Shown here in pieces: positions 25,001 through 38,024 of a DNA stretch of 64,000 nt. Made by a program: the position numbers and the translations under genes. Below the pieces are notes generated by a model. It saw only the letters and a program-made list of their open reading frames with translations. It was not told the DNA's origin and did not search any database. The stretch comes from Nansenia antarctica. Its lineage: Eukaryota > Chordata > Actinopteri > Argentiniformes > Microstomatidae. Each line of letters opens with the position of its first letter. Position 1 is the first letter of the stretch. The stretch is taken from positions 62,602,273 to 62,666,272 of the forward strand of contig OZ022339.1 in NCBI GenBank assembly GCA_963989245.1, written 5' to 3'.

Positions 25001-28000
25001 TTTTGAATCCATGTGGGGAACTGAGCAAGTGCACTCTTGGAACAGGGAGATATTCACCAATCGACGCTTAGATTAGTAGTAATGAAACCGTAGCCTGAGC
25101 GCCCCGCCCCCGCTCTTCAGCGATGACACAGTAATTCACGCAGGGCAGGTGTGGGTCTCTCACCCGATCTTTAGCACCTTCTACTGCAGCTGTCGGGGGG
25201 GAAGAATTGGGCCAGCCTCTTATTGAACTGACCTTGTCGGGCCCGGCTAGGAGGGGGGGGGGGGGGGGGGTGATGATGGGGTGATGAGAGAGAGAGAGGA
25301 CAGTCTGATCCAGGGGAGAGCAGGGGGGAGCAGGGCATAGAATTAGAATAGAGCAGGACAACATTCCATTGTTGTTGTACTGGTAGCCATCTTTGGTGTA
25401 CTTGGCAAATTGCCATGGTGTGAGGGGTGAGAGAGAGAGAGAGAGGGGGGGGTGGGGGGGGGGGGGGGTGTAAGAGGGGGGAGATCCCCAGTTCAGATGC
25501 CACACATGGAGGCTAATGAGTTAAGAGGAGAGATGATTCCCTCTGTTATTCATAGACCCTGTTCCTTCCTATGTCATCATGCGCCACAGAGGCTGTGGAA
25601 AGAGACTACACTCTCATGTCCATGATATCATCACGATCGATCACCAGTGGAACGGCCACTGTTTCTCTCATTGCGTTGCTCCCAATAAATCCATCATAAT
25701 ACGTCTACCGTGTCTGAAGCCATTCTGAGCTAGTTTCACATTTAGGTAACATACATCATCTCTCCCCTCCAGGCGACAAGAAGGCAGTGATGGACTCCAG
25801 CCCGTTCCTGTCTGAGGCCAACGCGGAGAGGATCGTCAGGACACTGTGTAAGGTCCGTGGAGCCGCCCTCAAACTGGGCCAGATGCTCAGTATCCAAGGT
25901 GAGTGAGAGAGAGAGACCCAGACCTCTTACCCAGGAAACCCCCTTTACTCTGTTCTGTTGACCCCAGTCATTTTTTGTGTGCATACGGGTGTGCATGTGT
26001 GTATGTGTGTGTGTGTACATATGTGTTAATATGTGCGTGCGTGTGTCAAAACATGAATCAGTCATCTTCAGTAACGCTACATAACAGGGCTGATGTGGTG
26101 AGCGAGGTCTCCCTCCAGCCTCAGTTCACTATGTTAATATGTGAGAGAGTTGTTACTGGCGTCCGTTCATATGTTTCACCGTTCGAGTTCACCACACACC
26201 TGGTCAAGTCAAAAACACACACACACAGCAGTTGTAAATAAGCTGTCTTTATTATTACTTCCTGCCTTCTCCACTCCCTCAACTCCTGACCCAGAACCCC
26301 TGACCCAGTCTTGACATTGGCTGTTGACTAGCTTATCCCCTTGCTTGTTTACATATCAGAGATGTTTCTATCTTGAACGAGTGACTGGGGCGGAGTTGTG
26401 ATGACATGAGTATGGCATGCTTTTTAGGGTTCTCAGTGTTATTGGTTCACCAAGCATAGTCTTCTTAGTATCTTGACCAGCAAAATAGGTTGTTTAACCT
26501 CAGTTGGGACTTCCTGGATAAGAGTAGGAGACCTGGTCCAGGCAGGCAGCAGGAGCTGTCAGACCCTTCCCTGTCCCGTCTCTGAGTGTCCCTGAGGCAG
26601 TTGGCACACCAGTGCAGTTCCATCTCTCACACAGTAGCGCTCTCTGTCACTGATAGAAGGGGGGAGGGTACAGCTTTAGAAGGGCAGCTCGCCCTGCAAG
26701 CCCCTGATTTAAGGAGTGCTCCCCCACCCATCCGGCCCACCTGCCTGTCTATGTAAGGTCTCTGTGGTCGCCATGGAGATGGTAATCACTTCGTTAAACA
26801 GTGTATGCACTCCCAACAAACGTTCACAGGTGTGTGTGTCGGGGGTTGGATACAAAGAAGCAGAGTAGAGAAAAGCTCACTCTTTTAAAACACGATGAAC
26901 GCTTCCAAAACAGACTACATTCTACTTCTCTCACCATTAGAGATTGTGTGTCAGACATCTACAGAATGTAATGCATAGGAGAGAAAAGACCCTGCCAAAC
27001 GCTCTTTCGCTAGTTGGCACTTCAGCGTCACATTTACTTTTTTGGCATTTAGCAGACGCCTTTTATCCAACGCGACTTACAACAAATACATTTGACTAAG
27101 TAAGTGAATTATCTATCTACCAGTATCCACCATAGCAGGAAAAAGTAATCTATGCTCTGGCCAGGGGCCATTAGCAGTCATGGTGCCAGAAGAAGGATTT
27201 ATTTTTTGGGACACAGGAGAAACAGTGCAGGGGGGGGGAGTAGATGTCTCAGGAGGGACAGTTAAGGCATAGCCTGTAGAGATGGGTCTGAACTAGATGA
27301 ATGCATCAGGACATCCAGAGCAGAGCTGCTCAATCATGTCAGAGGTGGTGTGACACCATGGTACATTTATCCCCAGGGACGACAACAGCAGCCAGGGCCA
27401 CGAGCTCAGAATAAGCCACAACCACGTCTGAACCTCGACCTTTCAGTCTGAAGTAGGCAGCCCCCCCCCCGCCAAAGCTCTGCGAGCTCCAGGGTGGCGT
27501 CATGTTAGCGCCGCGCTAGAAAACAGCTAGTTTTTCCTTCCGCAAAACACCGAAGATAGTAGGTGACTGAGACGACCCTTTGTTTTGGAAGCTCTCATAG
27601 GGTTGGGGATAAAACAGTTATAATATAATATTATGACTCAGTGACATACAAAGGTCGTACGATTTTTTTTGCTAGAATTGCTCATAGATTAGAATAGACA
27701 GGCTTTGGAATTTGAGGAAGGTGTTTTTGTCTGCCATTCTTAGCTCTGCTATGACTCAGGGACTTTCAGTATTTATAGTTGTGACCGTAAATGAGACCTC
27801 AGTTGTGGTCAGTGTGTAGAAGAGATGGATGACAACCCTCTTAACCCGAGCCACAAGACCTTAGATGGTCCATATCAAACTAAGTACTTGACTGCTCCAT
27901 TTGTACTGTACACAGTTTACCTGAAAGTATAATACAGTATCTTATCTGGACCAAGATTGGTGGTTATCTCGTGTTTGTGTTGTAAGGACGTTGCATGTAG

Positions 28001-31000
28001 AGGGTATGTCAATAGTATGTCGTACTAGGAGGTAGGAGTGGTGGGTTTTGGAGGCATAGTGGATGTACTAGGAGGTAGGAGGCATGTGTTTAATTATGAA
28101 TGCATGTAACACAAGTGTTCGATACCATTCCTCATTCCATTCCATGCAATGAGCCCACCTTCCGATATCTACCTCCGCCAGCCTCCCCTGGGGTGTAGAT
28201 GGTTGTACTTTAGTTGGTGTAGGAGACTGTCTAGTAGTGTCTGTGTGAAGGAGGTCACCTAGTGCCGACTCACGACTCAGCACTCTCTGTCTTTATCTTT
28301 TGCGTCTGAGCCCATGAACCAAAGGGGGGCGGGGGGGGGGGGTGGTTCTGTTACAAAGTCCATCCCCCTCTTAAGAAATATTACTTCAGTTGTCTGAAAA
28401 TAGGCCATTTGGTGTGTTCCAGGGGAGAGATTAATGGGCCTACTACCTACTATAAGTACATAAATGCAGAGTAAAGTCACCCTGCCTCGCAATATGTAGA
28501 ATCACCATCTCAACCTCATCAGTAATAGCATCTTGGTCCCTTTGTGACGTTGAACCCAGTGTGCGCTCAGGCACTCTCAGAGCGAATTTACGAACGCAGC
28601 CCAAGCCTTCTCAGTCACCATTGACCTCTGTTGTTTTAGTGTTCTAGATCAGAATCTGTTGTTTTAGTGTTCTAGATTCTAATGCCTCTTTGGTCGCAGC
28701 TCTAAAATCTATTCACTCTCTGTTTTTTAATGCGCTAGATTACATCATAATCCGCCTAACCAATGTGTGGTTTAGTGTTCTAGATTCTAATCTCTATTTG
28801 TCCTCTTCTCTCCTCCAGTGCCTTTTTCCACTTGTTGAATGTTTATGGTATGGCGCTGATGTAAATCAATCCCACAATGCCTTACTGCGCGGCTCATTTT
28901 TGTCGGTGTTAACATGCACAGGCATCGCTGTGGTGCGATCAATCTGAGGGACCTTTCACGGTGCTGGCACTGCCAGCCCCACTAAAGTGAAGGTGAAGGT
29001 GGTAGAGTGCCAACCTCTTTGTACGCACAGAGGCAATCGACCAACACTGGTACCATGCTGTGCCCTTTTATTAACTTGGTCTCAATGTCTCCTGGAAGCA
29101 CCGAGGGTTTCTAGGTGATTTTATACTGCCTTGATGACTGGTCATTTGTTTGACTTCTCAACGAAATTGAGAAGGAAATTGTGTGAAAATGCTCTTCATC
29201 CATAATTCCTTTCCTTTGTGGGGTGGAATGGATTGAGTAACGGACTGAAACTTAACTTGGCTAATAGGCCTGGTGATTGTGGCTGTGGTGTTATAACTGA
29301 TAACTGTGGAGTGCTTCGCTATTTTTGCCTTTTTAACAGTGCCAAAACCTTGTCAACACCACAACATGTGGGCGAGCTAAAGCAGGAGCAGACTGACACC
29401 TCCTCAGATCATGGTCAGATATTCACCTCCTTGTCTCTCCCCCCCCTCCCCCCATCTCTCCGTCTCTTCATCCCTCCCTCCCTCTCTCCCCATCTCTCCA
29501 TCCCTCCCTCTCTCCCCATCTCTCCATCCCCTCTCTCTCTCCCACCCTCTCTCTCTCCCTCCTCTGTTTCAGATGACGCCTTCATCAACCCCCAGCTCGC
29601 CAAGATCTTTGAGCGTGTTCGCCAGAGCGCTGACTTCATGCCCATCAAACAGATGATGGTACAGTCTCCTGTCTGCTCTCCGATCACAATAGTGACGTTT
29701 AGCGTTTTTGATTTTCAGTCGAGTATGACATTGATTTGAATGCAACGAAGATACCACTGAATAGTCACAGCCGTCTGTTCCTGACCAAAGCTAGTGAACT
29801 CAACTGTGTGTGTGTGTGTGTCCGTGTGTGTCCGTGTGTTTCCGTGTGTGTCCGTCCCTTTGTCTGTGTGCAGAAATCGATTAATGCCGATCTGGGTCCT
29901 AACTGGAGGGACAAGCTGGAGTCGTTTGAGGAGCGCCCGTTTGCTGCAGCCTCCATCGGTCAGGTGCACCTGGCTAAGATGAAGGACGGGAGGGAGGTGG
30001 CCATGAAGATACAGGTGACTATTCTAACACTTAAGAATAGATGACGGGGGGGCTTCCGGTATGATGGCGGAGTGATTAGTCGCACATTTTCAGTCTCTCT
30101 CAACTCGGCAAAAATAAACCCTCAGAAATCATAATTCAACAAATATATTCAAGGTAATATAGAAGAGAAATAATAAAGAGGTCGGTTAAATAAAGAAAAT
30201 CGAGCCAAAAGGTGATTAAAAGTAAGAAAATGGATTCGGGTCCTGACAAGAGTGAGGGAACACGAGGAGAGAAGCAGGGAACGGATTCAGAGCCAGCTAC
30301 CCTGAACCAACTTGTTGAATTGCTAGCACCCATAATTAAACAACTGAGTGAGGTTAAAGAAGAAGTTAAAGGGGTAAAACAGGGAATAAGCGAAGTGAAG
30401 AGGGAGGTGATGGAAGAGTTCGCCAGGTTCCGGAGGGAAATCGACAACAAATTCGAAGGGATTAATGCAGACGTTAAAATACAGAGTGACAACATGGAAG
30501 AGGCCCAGCCGCGCATAGCGGAACTGGAGGAATGGCAGACAGAGGCTAGGAGGATGGTGGGCGAGACGTGACGGCCCAGGCACAACGACTGCAAGAGAAG
30601 ACAACGGACCTCGAGGGGAGGTCGAGGCGGAACAATATTCGCATCTTTGGCATACCGGAGGGCACAGAGGAGAATTCGACTGGCAAGTTCCTGGAGCGCT
30701 TTTTATCCACCGAACTCGAGCTACCTAGCGACACCCCACTCCAGATACAGAGAGCACACAGAGCCCTGGCGCAGAAACCACCTCCGAACGCACCCCCCAG
30801 GTCAATGGTGGTAAACTTCCTACAGTTTGAGACGAAGGAGATGGTGCTCAGTCATGCTTGGAGGAAGAAAATACTCGTGGGAGAGAAGAGGGTGTTTTTT
30901 GACCATGATTATGCAACTGAAGTGGTCCAGAAGAGAAGGGAATACGCGGCCATAAAGAAGATATTGAAAGAGGAAAAGATCCGTTTCCAAACCCCGCTGG

Positions 31001-34000
31001 CGAGGATGCGAATCCACTGGGAAAGCGGAGTGAAAACGTATGACAGCGCAGAGGACGTGGTGAGAGACATGGCGGGCAGAGGATACGAGGTGGGTCTCCC
31101 AGGAGAAGGCACCGCGACTACAGAGAGGGAGAAGACGCGACACCGGACAGAGTGGCAGCAGACGAGGGGAAACAAGCCGGCGAGGAGCGCAGCGGCTGCC
31201 GCCAGGGAGAAGCTAAAGGATTTCCGATGGGGGAAATTAGTCTGATTTGCTAACATGAGCGTGTGTCTTGAAGGGACTGAAGCACAACCAGATGACCTAC
31301 AAGGTATGTTTAAAACAGTCAACGGACCTCTAATAAAGTAATTGTAATAGTTGCCGTTTGAGAGAGACTGAACTAAGAGAGTTGGACATTACTAGACGGA
31401 GTGAAACCCTTTGGAAAGGGTGTGATTTCGGTCCTAGGGAGGGGCCCTTTCTGAGAGGAAGGATACCCCCTCGACCTACCAACGGGACTTGGGGGAAAAG
31501 TCACCCCCTTTTTTGGAAGAAGTGTATGTTCTGTTTTATTGCTCATTATTATTTTTTGTTAGGTTTTATGTTACATTATGCAATGTTAAAAATGACTTGC
31601 TTACTTAGTTTACTGCTGTACAGGTCACTTATTAGGGATACTGAAGTAGGACTAGATGGGTACCACTGTTAGACTGGTGTCACTTAATGTTAATGGTTTG
31701 AATACCCCCAAGAAGAGAGACGGGGTAATGACGAAACTTAAGAGGGACAGAGCCCAAATTATATATCTGCAGGAGACACACCTTACCAAATTAGAACATG
31801 ATAAAGAAATATGGTTTTAGGAATCTATACAGTAGTTGGTTTAAGGAAGGTCACAGAAGGGGTGTGACGATTATGATATCAAATCAGGTCCAGTTTGAAT
31901 ATAAAAAAGAGATAAGAGATGAGGGGAAGGTACATTATTGTGAAAGGGAAGCTTGACAATGTGATGGTAACTCTGGTAAATGTTTATGCTCCTCCAGATT
32001 GTGCTAAGTCTTTTTTTAGATCATTATTTGATGTTATTGCAGCTGAAACAGAGGGTATACTAATCTGTGGGGGGGGATATGAATGTAGTTTTAAATCATA
32101 ACATTGCATAACATAAAAAAAACGAAAATACAAATGTGACACAGTCCAATGAAAAGGGCTACCTGTAGGCGAAATCATGTTTCTGTTTTTTACATGTGCT
32201 TAAACTACAGATTGTAAGCTTTCAAATGATGCATCATACATTGAAATCGGAAACAAATTGAAGACGACATGAGTATTTGAAAGTTGCTACACCGGAAATC
32301 ACTAAGCACAGAAAATCCCCATCAAAGATAATGAATCCCCATCAAACAACAAGAAACGAAGTCATTGTGTTATAGATTACACTTATTTAATGAACGTAAA
32401 CCTGTTCGGAAAAATAACGAGTGGGTACTTCACATCTTCGAGTTGAATGTTAGCTAAAAAAACGAAAATCTAAAAAAAAACTTTAAAGACGAATTTGACG
32501 TCTTTCTCATTTCCGAGAGGTGTCCAGAAACACCAGGAGCAGTCACAAATGTCAAAATATGTTAATATATTATTGGATGACATGGGTCTGGTCGATATAG
32601 AAACCTACATCCACTGGAGAAAGACTACACACACTATTCAGCGGTACATAAAACACATTTTAGAATCGATTATTTGTTTGTTGATTCAGCAAATGTCTAC
32701 AGGGTTAACGATTGTCATATAGGAAGTGCAGATGTGTCAGATCAACCCGTTGTACCTCGACATAGGCATTAGTAACCGGAAAAGATTAACCAATTGGAGA
32801 ATGAATGTAGGTCTGCTGAATAATGAACAGAGGAAGGATAAAATTTAATTGGAAATACTAAATTATATTAAGGAAAATGATAATGGAATGGTGGAGCCAA
32901 CGATGATTTGGGACGCCTTGAAGGCGGTTATGAGAGGCAAATTAATCTCGGAATCGAGTCATGTTAAAAAAGTTTAAAAAAAGGAAAATTATACGAAAAA
33001 CATAGTGAAACTGAGAGGATTGGAAAGAGACTACCAGAATTCGGCTGATTTAAACACACAAAAGGAAATTAAACTTGTAAAATCAGAGATAGAGAAACAT
33101 CTGACAGAGGAGATATATTCTGTTTACCAAGTGAACGAAATATTCTGTTTACCAAGCAGAGCTATTATGAGTTGGGCCAGAGAGCCACTAAACTACTGGC
33201 GAGACGGACGCGTAAACAACTCGCGAGTAGTCAAATTCTTAAAATTAGAGACCCACATACGAATCAATTGATGACAGAACCAGAGGATATAGAGGGAACA
33301 TTCCAGAGATACTATGAGGAGTTATATGCACAGCCAGAGTCTGCATCAAGAGAGGAGATTACATCTTTTTAAAACACACTAGACCTACCAAAAATAGGAC
33401 AGTTACAGAATGATACTCTAACGGGAAACATTACGATAGAGGAGGTAGTGGAGGCAATAAACAGATTAAAAAATGGGAAATCACCGGGCAGCGACGGATA
33501 CCCGGCAGAATGGTATAAGACATTCAAGGAAGAACTGTCTCCGTTGTTAGTTGACTCTTTTAATTGGACATTACAAAAAGGTAAACTACCACCAACATGG
33601 GCAGAAGCGATAATAACGGTCATACCTAAACCGGGGAAAGATAAGGAAATATGCGGGAATAATAGGCCGATCTCAATACTTAATTTGGACTATAGAATAT
33701 ATACATCTATTATCTCTAGACGACTGGACACCTTTACATTGGACTTGATTGACGAGGACCAAACAGGATTTGTGAGGGGGCGTCAGACACATGATAACAT
33801 TAGGAGGACTTTGCACATCATAGATCAGGCAAACATACAGAAAAGAGACACGATTCTGGTTAGTGTAGATGCCGAAAAGGCTTTTGATAGGGTTAATTGG
33901 AACTTCCTGTTTACAGTGTTAGAGAAATTTGGATTCAATGATAAATCAATACAGATTATTCGAACCCTATATCAAAAACCTACAGCTAGAATCAAAATAA

Positions 34001-36720
34001 ATGGAAGCTTATCTAACAAATTCAATCTAGAGAGATCAACCAGACAAGGGTGCTGTTTGTCTCCCACCCTGTTCTCATATTATATTGAACCATTGGCCCA
34101 AGCCATACGTGAAAATAGTCGAATCCAAGGGGTGACAGTGGGCGGAGTAGAACATAAAGTGGGCCTTTTCGCAGATGACGTCATAGCATTCCTTGAACGG
34201 CCGAGTGAATCGCTGCCTGAACTACTGGATCTCTTGAACTCATATGGACAGCTATCAGGATACAAGATAAACATGACTAAAACCCAAATACTCACCATTA
34301 ATTACACTCCACCAAAGGAGATCAGGGAAAAATTCAATTTAAATTGGAATCTAAAGAAAATAAATTATTTAGGGATAGAAGTGACTAGACACTTATCAGG
34401 ACTATATAGGCAAATTATGATAAGATTAACCGAGAATTATTAAAAGACATACATCGTTGGTCCACCCTAACATTGGATTTTAGCTCTAAGATTGATTTAG
34501 TAAGAATGAATGTATTACCCAGAATCTTATATTTATTCCAGGCATTACCAATAGAGATACCACAAATACAATTCACATCATGGGACAGGATGATCTCTAG
34601 ATTCATATGGGGGGGGAAGAGGCCTAGAGTGAGATTCAGAACTCCAACTAAAGAGGGAGAAGGGGGGCTTGAGTCTACCGAACCTGAAAGAATACTTCCA
34701 CGCAGCCCAGTTGAAATATATAAATTGTTGGTGTAAACCGGATTATAGAGCAAAATGGAAAGAAATGGAAAAATCATTTTGGTATGTGCCCGATACAGAG
34801 TGTCATAGGAGATAGGGAAACATTTAAGAAGGTTAGGAATCAAATGGATTCGATCACAAAATTTACCCTGGAAATATGGTTCAGAACACTCAAACACAAC
34901 AAGGCGGAGAAGGATGCAAATTTATTGAAATGGGTGGCTTTTGATAGCAATTTTAAACCAGCTGGGCACGATGGGGGTTTCAGACAGTGGGCGGATAAAG
35001 GCATTACGGCTTGGTGCACACTGGTAGATAAGGGAAAGGTAGTGAGTTTCCAGGACTTGAAAACTACATACGGCCTGGATTGGAGGGAATTCTACAAATA
35101 TCTTCAGATGCGGGATTACTTTGGGAAACGGATTGGACAGGAACTCTCCCTAAAAGTAAATGAGGTGGTACAAGTTATGATTGATGCATATAAAGGGACG
35201 CAGGTCAGGGCTATATCTACATTGTACAAGGCATTGATGAGTGGCAAAAACACAACAGGGTATATAAAAGAAAAATGGGAAACAGAATTTGATATAGAAA
35301 TATCTGAAGATGATTGGGATAATATGTGGGAAAAACATCAGACCTCAACCTGCTCACGAGCATGGAGAGAGTTTTCCTGGAAAAATCTGATACGTTTTAC
35401 AAAATAGTAAATAACTATTCGGATACAAGGAAGTCATGTTGGAGGAATTGTGGGGTATCTGAGGCTAACCATGCCCATATATTCTGGAATTGCCACAAAA
35501 TAATAGGGTTTTGGGAAATGATACATGGGATAACACAAGAAATTCTGGGTTACAAATTTCCTATGAATCACAAGCTGCTCTATATGTGTAATTACACAGA
35601 AAATGAGATACAGGTTGGGGACTTATCAATTCAAGATACTCATGGTCGCTGGGAAAAAGGCTATCACAAGGAAATGGGGTACGGAAGACCTACCTACTCA
35701 GGCCCAATGGGTAGACACAGTGGGGGAAATACATGTTATGGAAAGACTGACTCACAGACTACGACTTTTAGGACCACAGATGGACAACAAATGGATGAAG
35801 TGGACTCTATGGCAATTGACACAGACTTGAGACATGACAGCAGTAGCTTTTTCTTTTCCTTTTAATGTTTTTCTTTTGTTGTTTTTGTTGATGTTGAATT
35901 GTATTATTGTTCTTATTGTTGAATAAAAAGAAAATTGCAAAAAAAAAAAGAATAGATGACGGGTCAAACATAAAATATACATTTACTCCCAATGATTAGT
36001 GGTCACATGACCAACTGACACAAGTTAACGTTTTGTTATATTTCATTTTATTTTTTATTCAGGGACAACGCACATTAATCAATATTAATATCTCAATCAA
36101 TGTAAATGTGCCAGGGTTAGCTATAAGGGCTAAATTGCACCTGCAGTCCCTGAGCAGGAGCATACTTAAAAGTTACATTAAAACAGATTATACAGGACAC
36201 ACAATATCAAATAAACAGTGTAATAGTGTTACACATTAAAATCAAGGCTGACGCCACCAAAATCCCTCTATATGTGTACCTGGGATGGATAGTAGACTCT
36301 TGGTACATGCACCGCCTTGGGACTAAACCAGAGCATTCTGTTATCAGGAATAACAATTACAAAGGACTACAAAACTGAAGTGGACTTTATTAAAGCCTAG
36401 AAAAGGCTGTCTACATATCTTACATTCACTATAAATGTCTTTATTATGAAAGAACAAAGTATATAGAAACAGCAGATCAAAGGGCAGTGCTGTAAATGAC
36501 ACAAGCTATTAGCAGCATTAGCTCAGCAGCTTGATATTATTAGTGCTGTTGTCGTGGCAACGATAACAACAAACAAGTCTAAAAGCAAACCTAGGCTGTT
36601 GCTTTTATTCCAGAATCATGTGGGAAACTGTTTTGTGTCAACTTGGTTTTGTTTACCTTAAATAATCTTTTTGTAAGCTCTTCCCATATGCTTCACCGTG
36701 TTCCTAGAAAGCGTGTGCGC

Positions 36721-36775
<55 letters not shown>

Positions 36776-37514
36776 TGGGTGGGTGGTCATAAACCGGGTT
36801 CCCAACATGCAAGTGTTGTCGATGTGTGCTTGAGTGTTATTCCAAACCCTAAAATTAGCATTTCCTGTTTTAAATCACTGCATTGTTTATATTCTCCTGT
36901 CAGAGCTCGTCGGGACTGTCGGTCTTGTGTCGTACATGCCACTATGATCATAAACCGCTGCATTGTGTTTTATCTGAGGGCTGCATCCTACACCAGCTTC
37001 ACTAGATCAGCCTGCCACAGTAACCTGGATTTAACATTCAGATGGTATAAGAATGTCATAAGACAAGATATTTATCTCTGTATAAGCCTACTGATATCTG
37101 AATGTTAATCAAGGTTCCCGTAGCAGGGTGATATAGTAAAGCAGGTGTAGGATACAGCCCTCAGGTACTTACTATACTTAAAGATACTATACTTATTAGC
37201 TCTAGAACCAACCTGGGGTAGGATGGGTAGTTTTGGGAGTGTCGACTTGCCCGTTTAAAGTGTCCAATCTCCATGCTCGTCGTGTAAACATGAAATTACC
37301 TCGGAATTATTAAGGAGGTTAGCTGGCTAGGCTACCCCGTTGATCCTGTGTTGTGACGTTAACTCTCCTGCTCTGTTTGTCCCTCTGTGGCTCCAGTACC
37401 CCGGGGTGGCCCAGAGTATCAACAGTGACGTCAACAACCTGATGACGGTCCTCAGCATGAGCAACGCACTGCCTGAAGGTGACGACGTCCGAACCTCTCC
37501 ACCCACAGCAGGCA

Positions 37515-37565
<51 letters not shown>

Positions 37566-37984
37566 AGTCCCAGCCATTAGACTGGCATACTAGTCTTACT
37601 GACATACTAGTCTAGTCTGTCAGAACTGCAGAGTCACTACCCATCTTCCGTCGGAGACTGAAGACCCATCTCTTCTCTACACCTTAACTGCTCCTCCTGA
37701 GACATCTACTGCCACCAGCACTGCGTCTCCTGAGACACCCGCTTTTCCCCTTTACTGTGTCCCCCAATACTTCTACTGCCCGCCCTGTACTGTTTCTCTG
37801 TTTCTCCGTTTCTCCAGTGTCTATACAAAACAAAAAAAGTATTCTATCACGGAGACTGCCAATGGCCCCTGGCCTGAGCTAGATTATTCCAAAGTATTAT
37901 TATTATATACTTTGGAATAAGGCGTCTGCTAAATGCCAAAAATGTAAATGTAAATGCATACACACTCAGTATTACACACACACA

Positions 37985-38024
<40 letters not shown>

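Larger units (their letters stand above)
25899..29572 (+). other. coq8a intron 5, no gene seen
   Basis: Contains CA/GT runs near 25980-26045, a dispersed repeat copy at 27040-27290, a second at 28070-28200, a poly-G run near 28326-28342 and a CT-rich acceptor tract at 29430-29570. I see no other coding exon. Confidence 0.5.
30049..35947 (+). mobile_element. Near full-length but inactive L1-clade LINE
   Basis: 5.9-kb element in the same orientation as coq8a, flanked by a perfect 16-bp duplication and ending in a GAATAAAAAGAAAATTGC and poly-A tail. It has a 5' UTR, ORF1 (30212-31245, one frameshift) and ORF2 (about 31674-35865, several stops and frameshifts, interrupted by a roughly 400-bp insertion at 32099-32500). 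The perfect target duplication suggests fairly recent arrival, yet the reading frames are already broken. Confidence 0.92.

Noticed and set aside
35752..35992. Frames at the L1 3' end on the - strand
   Set aside because: Antisense of the L1 3' UTR and poly-A tail.
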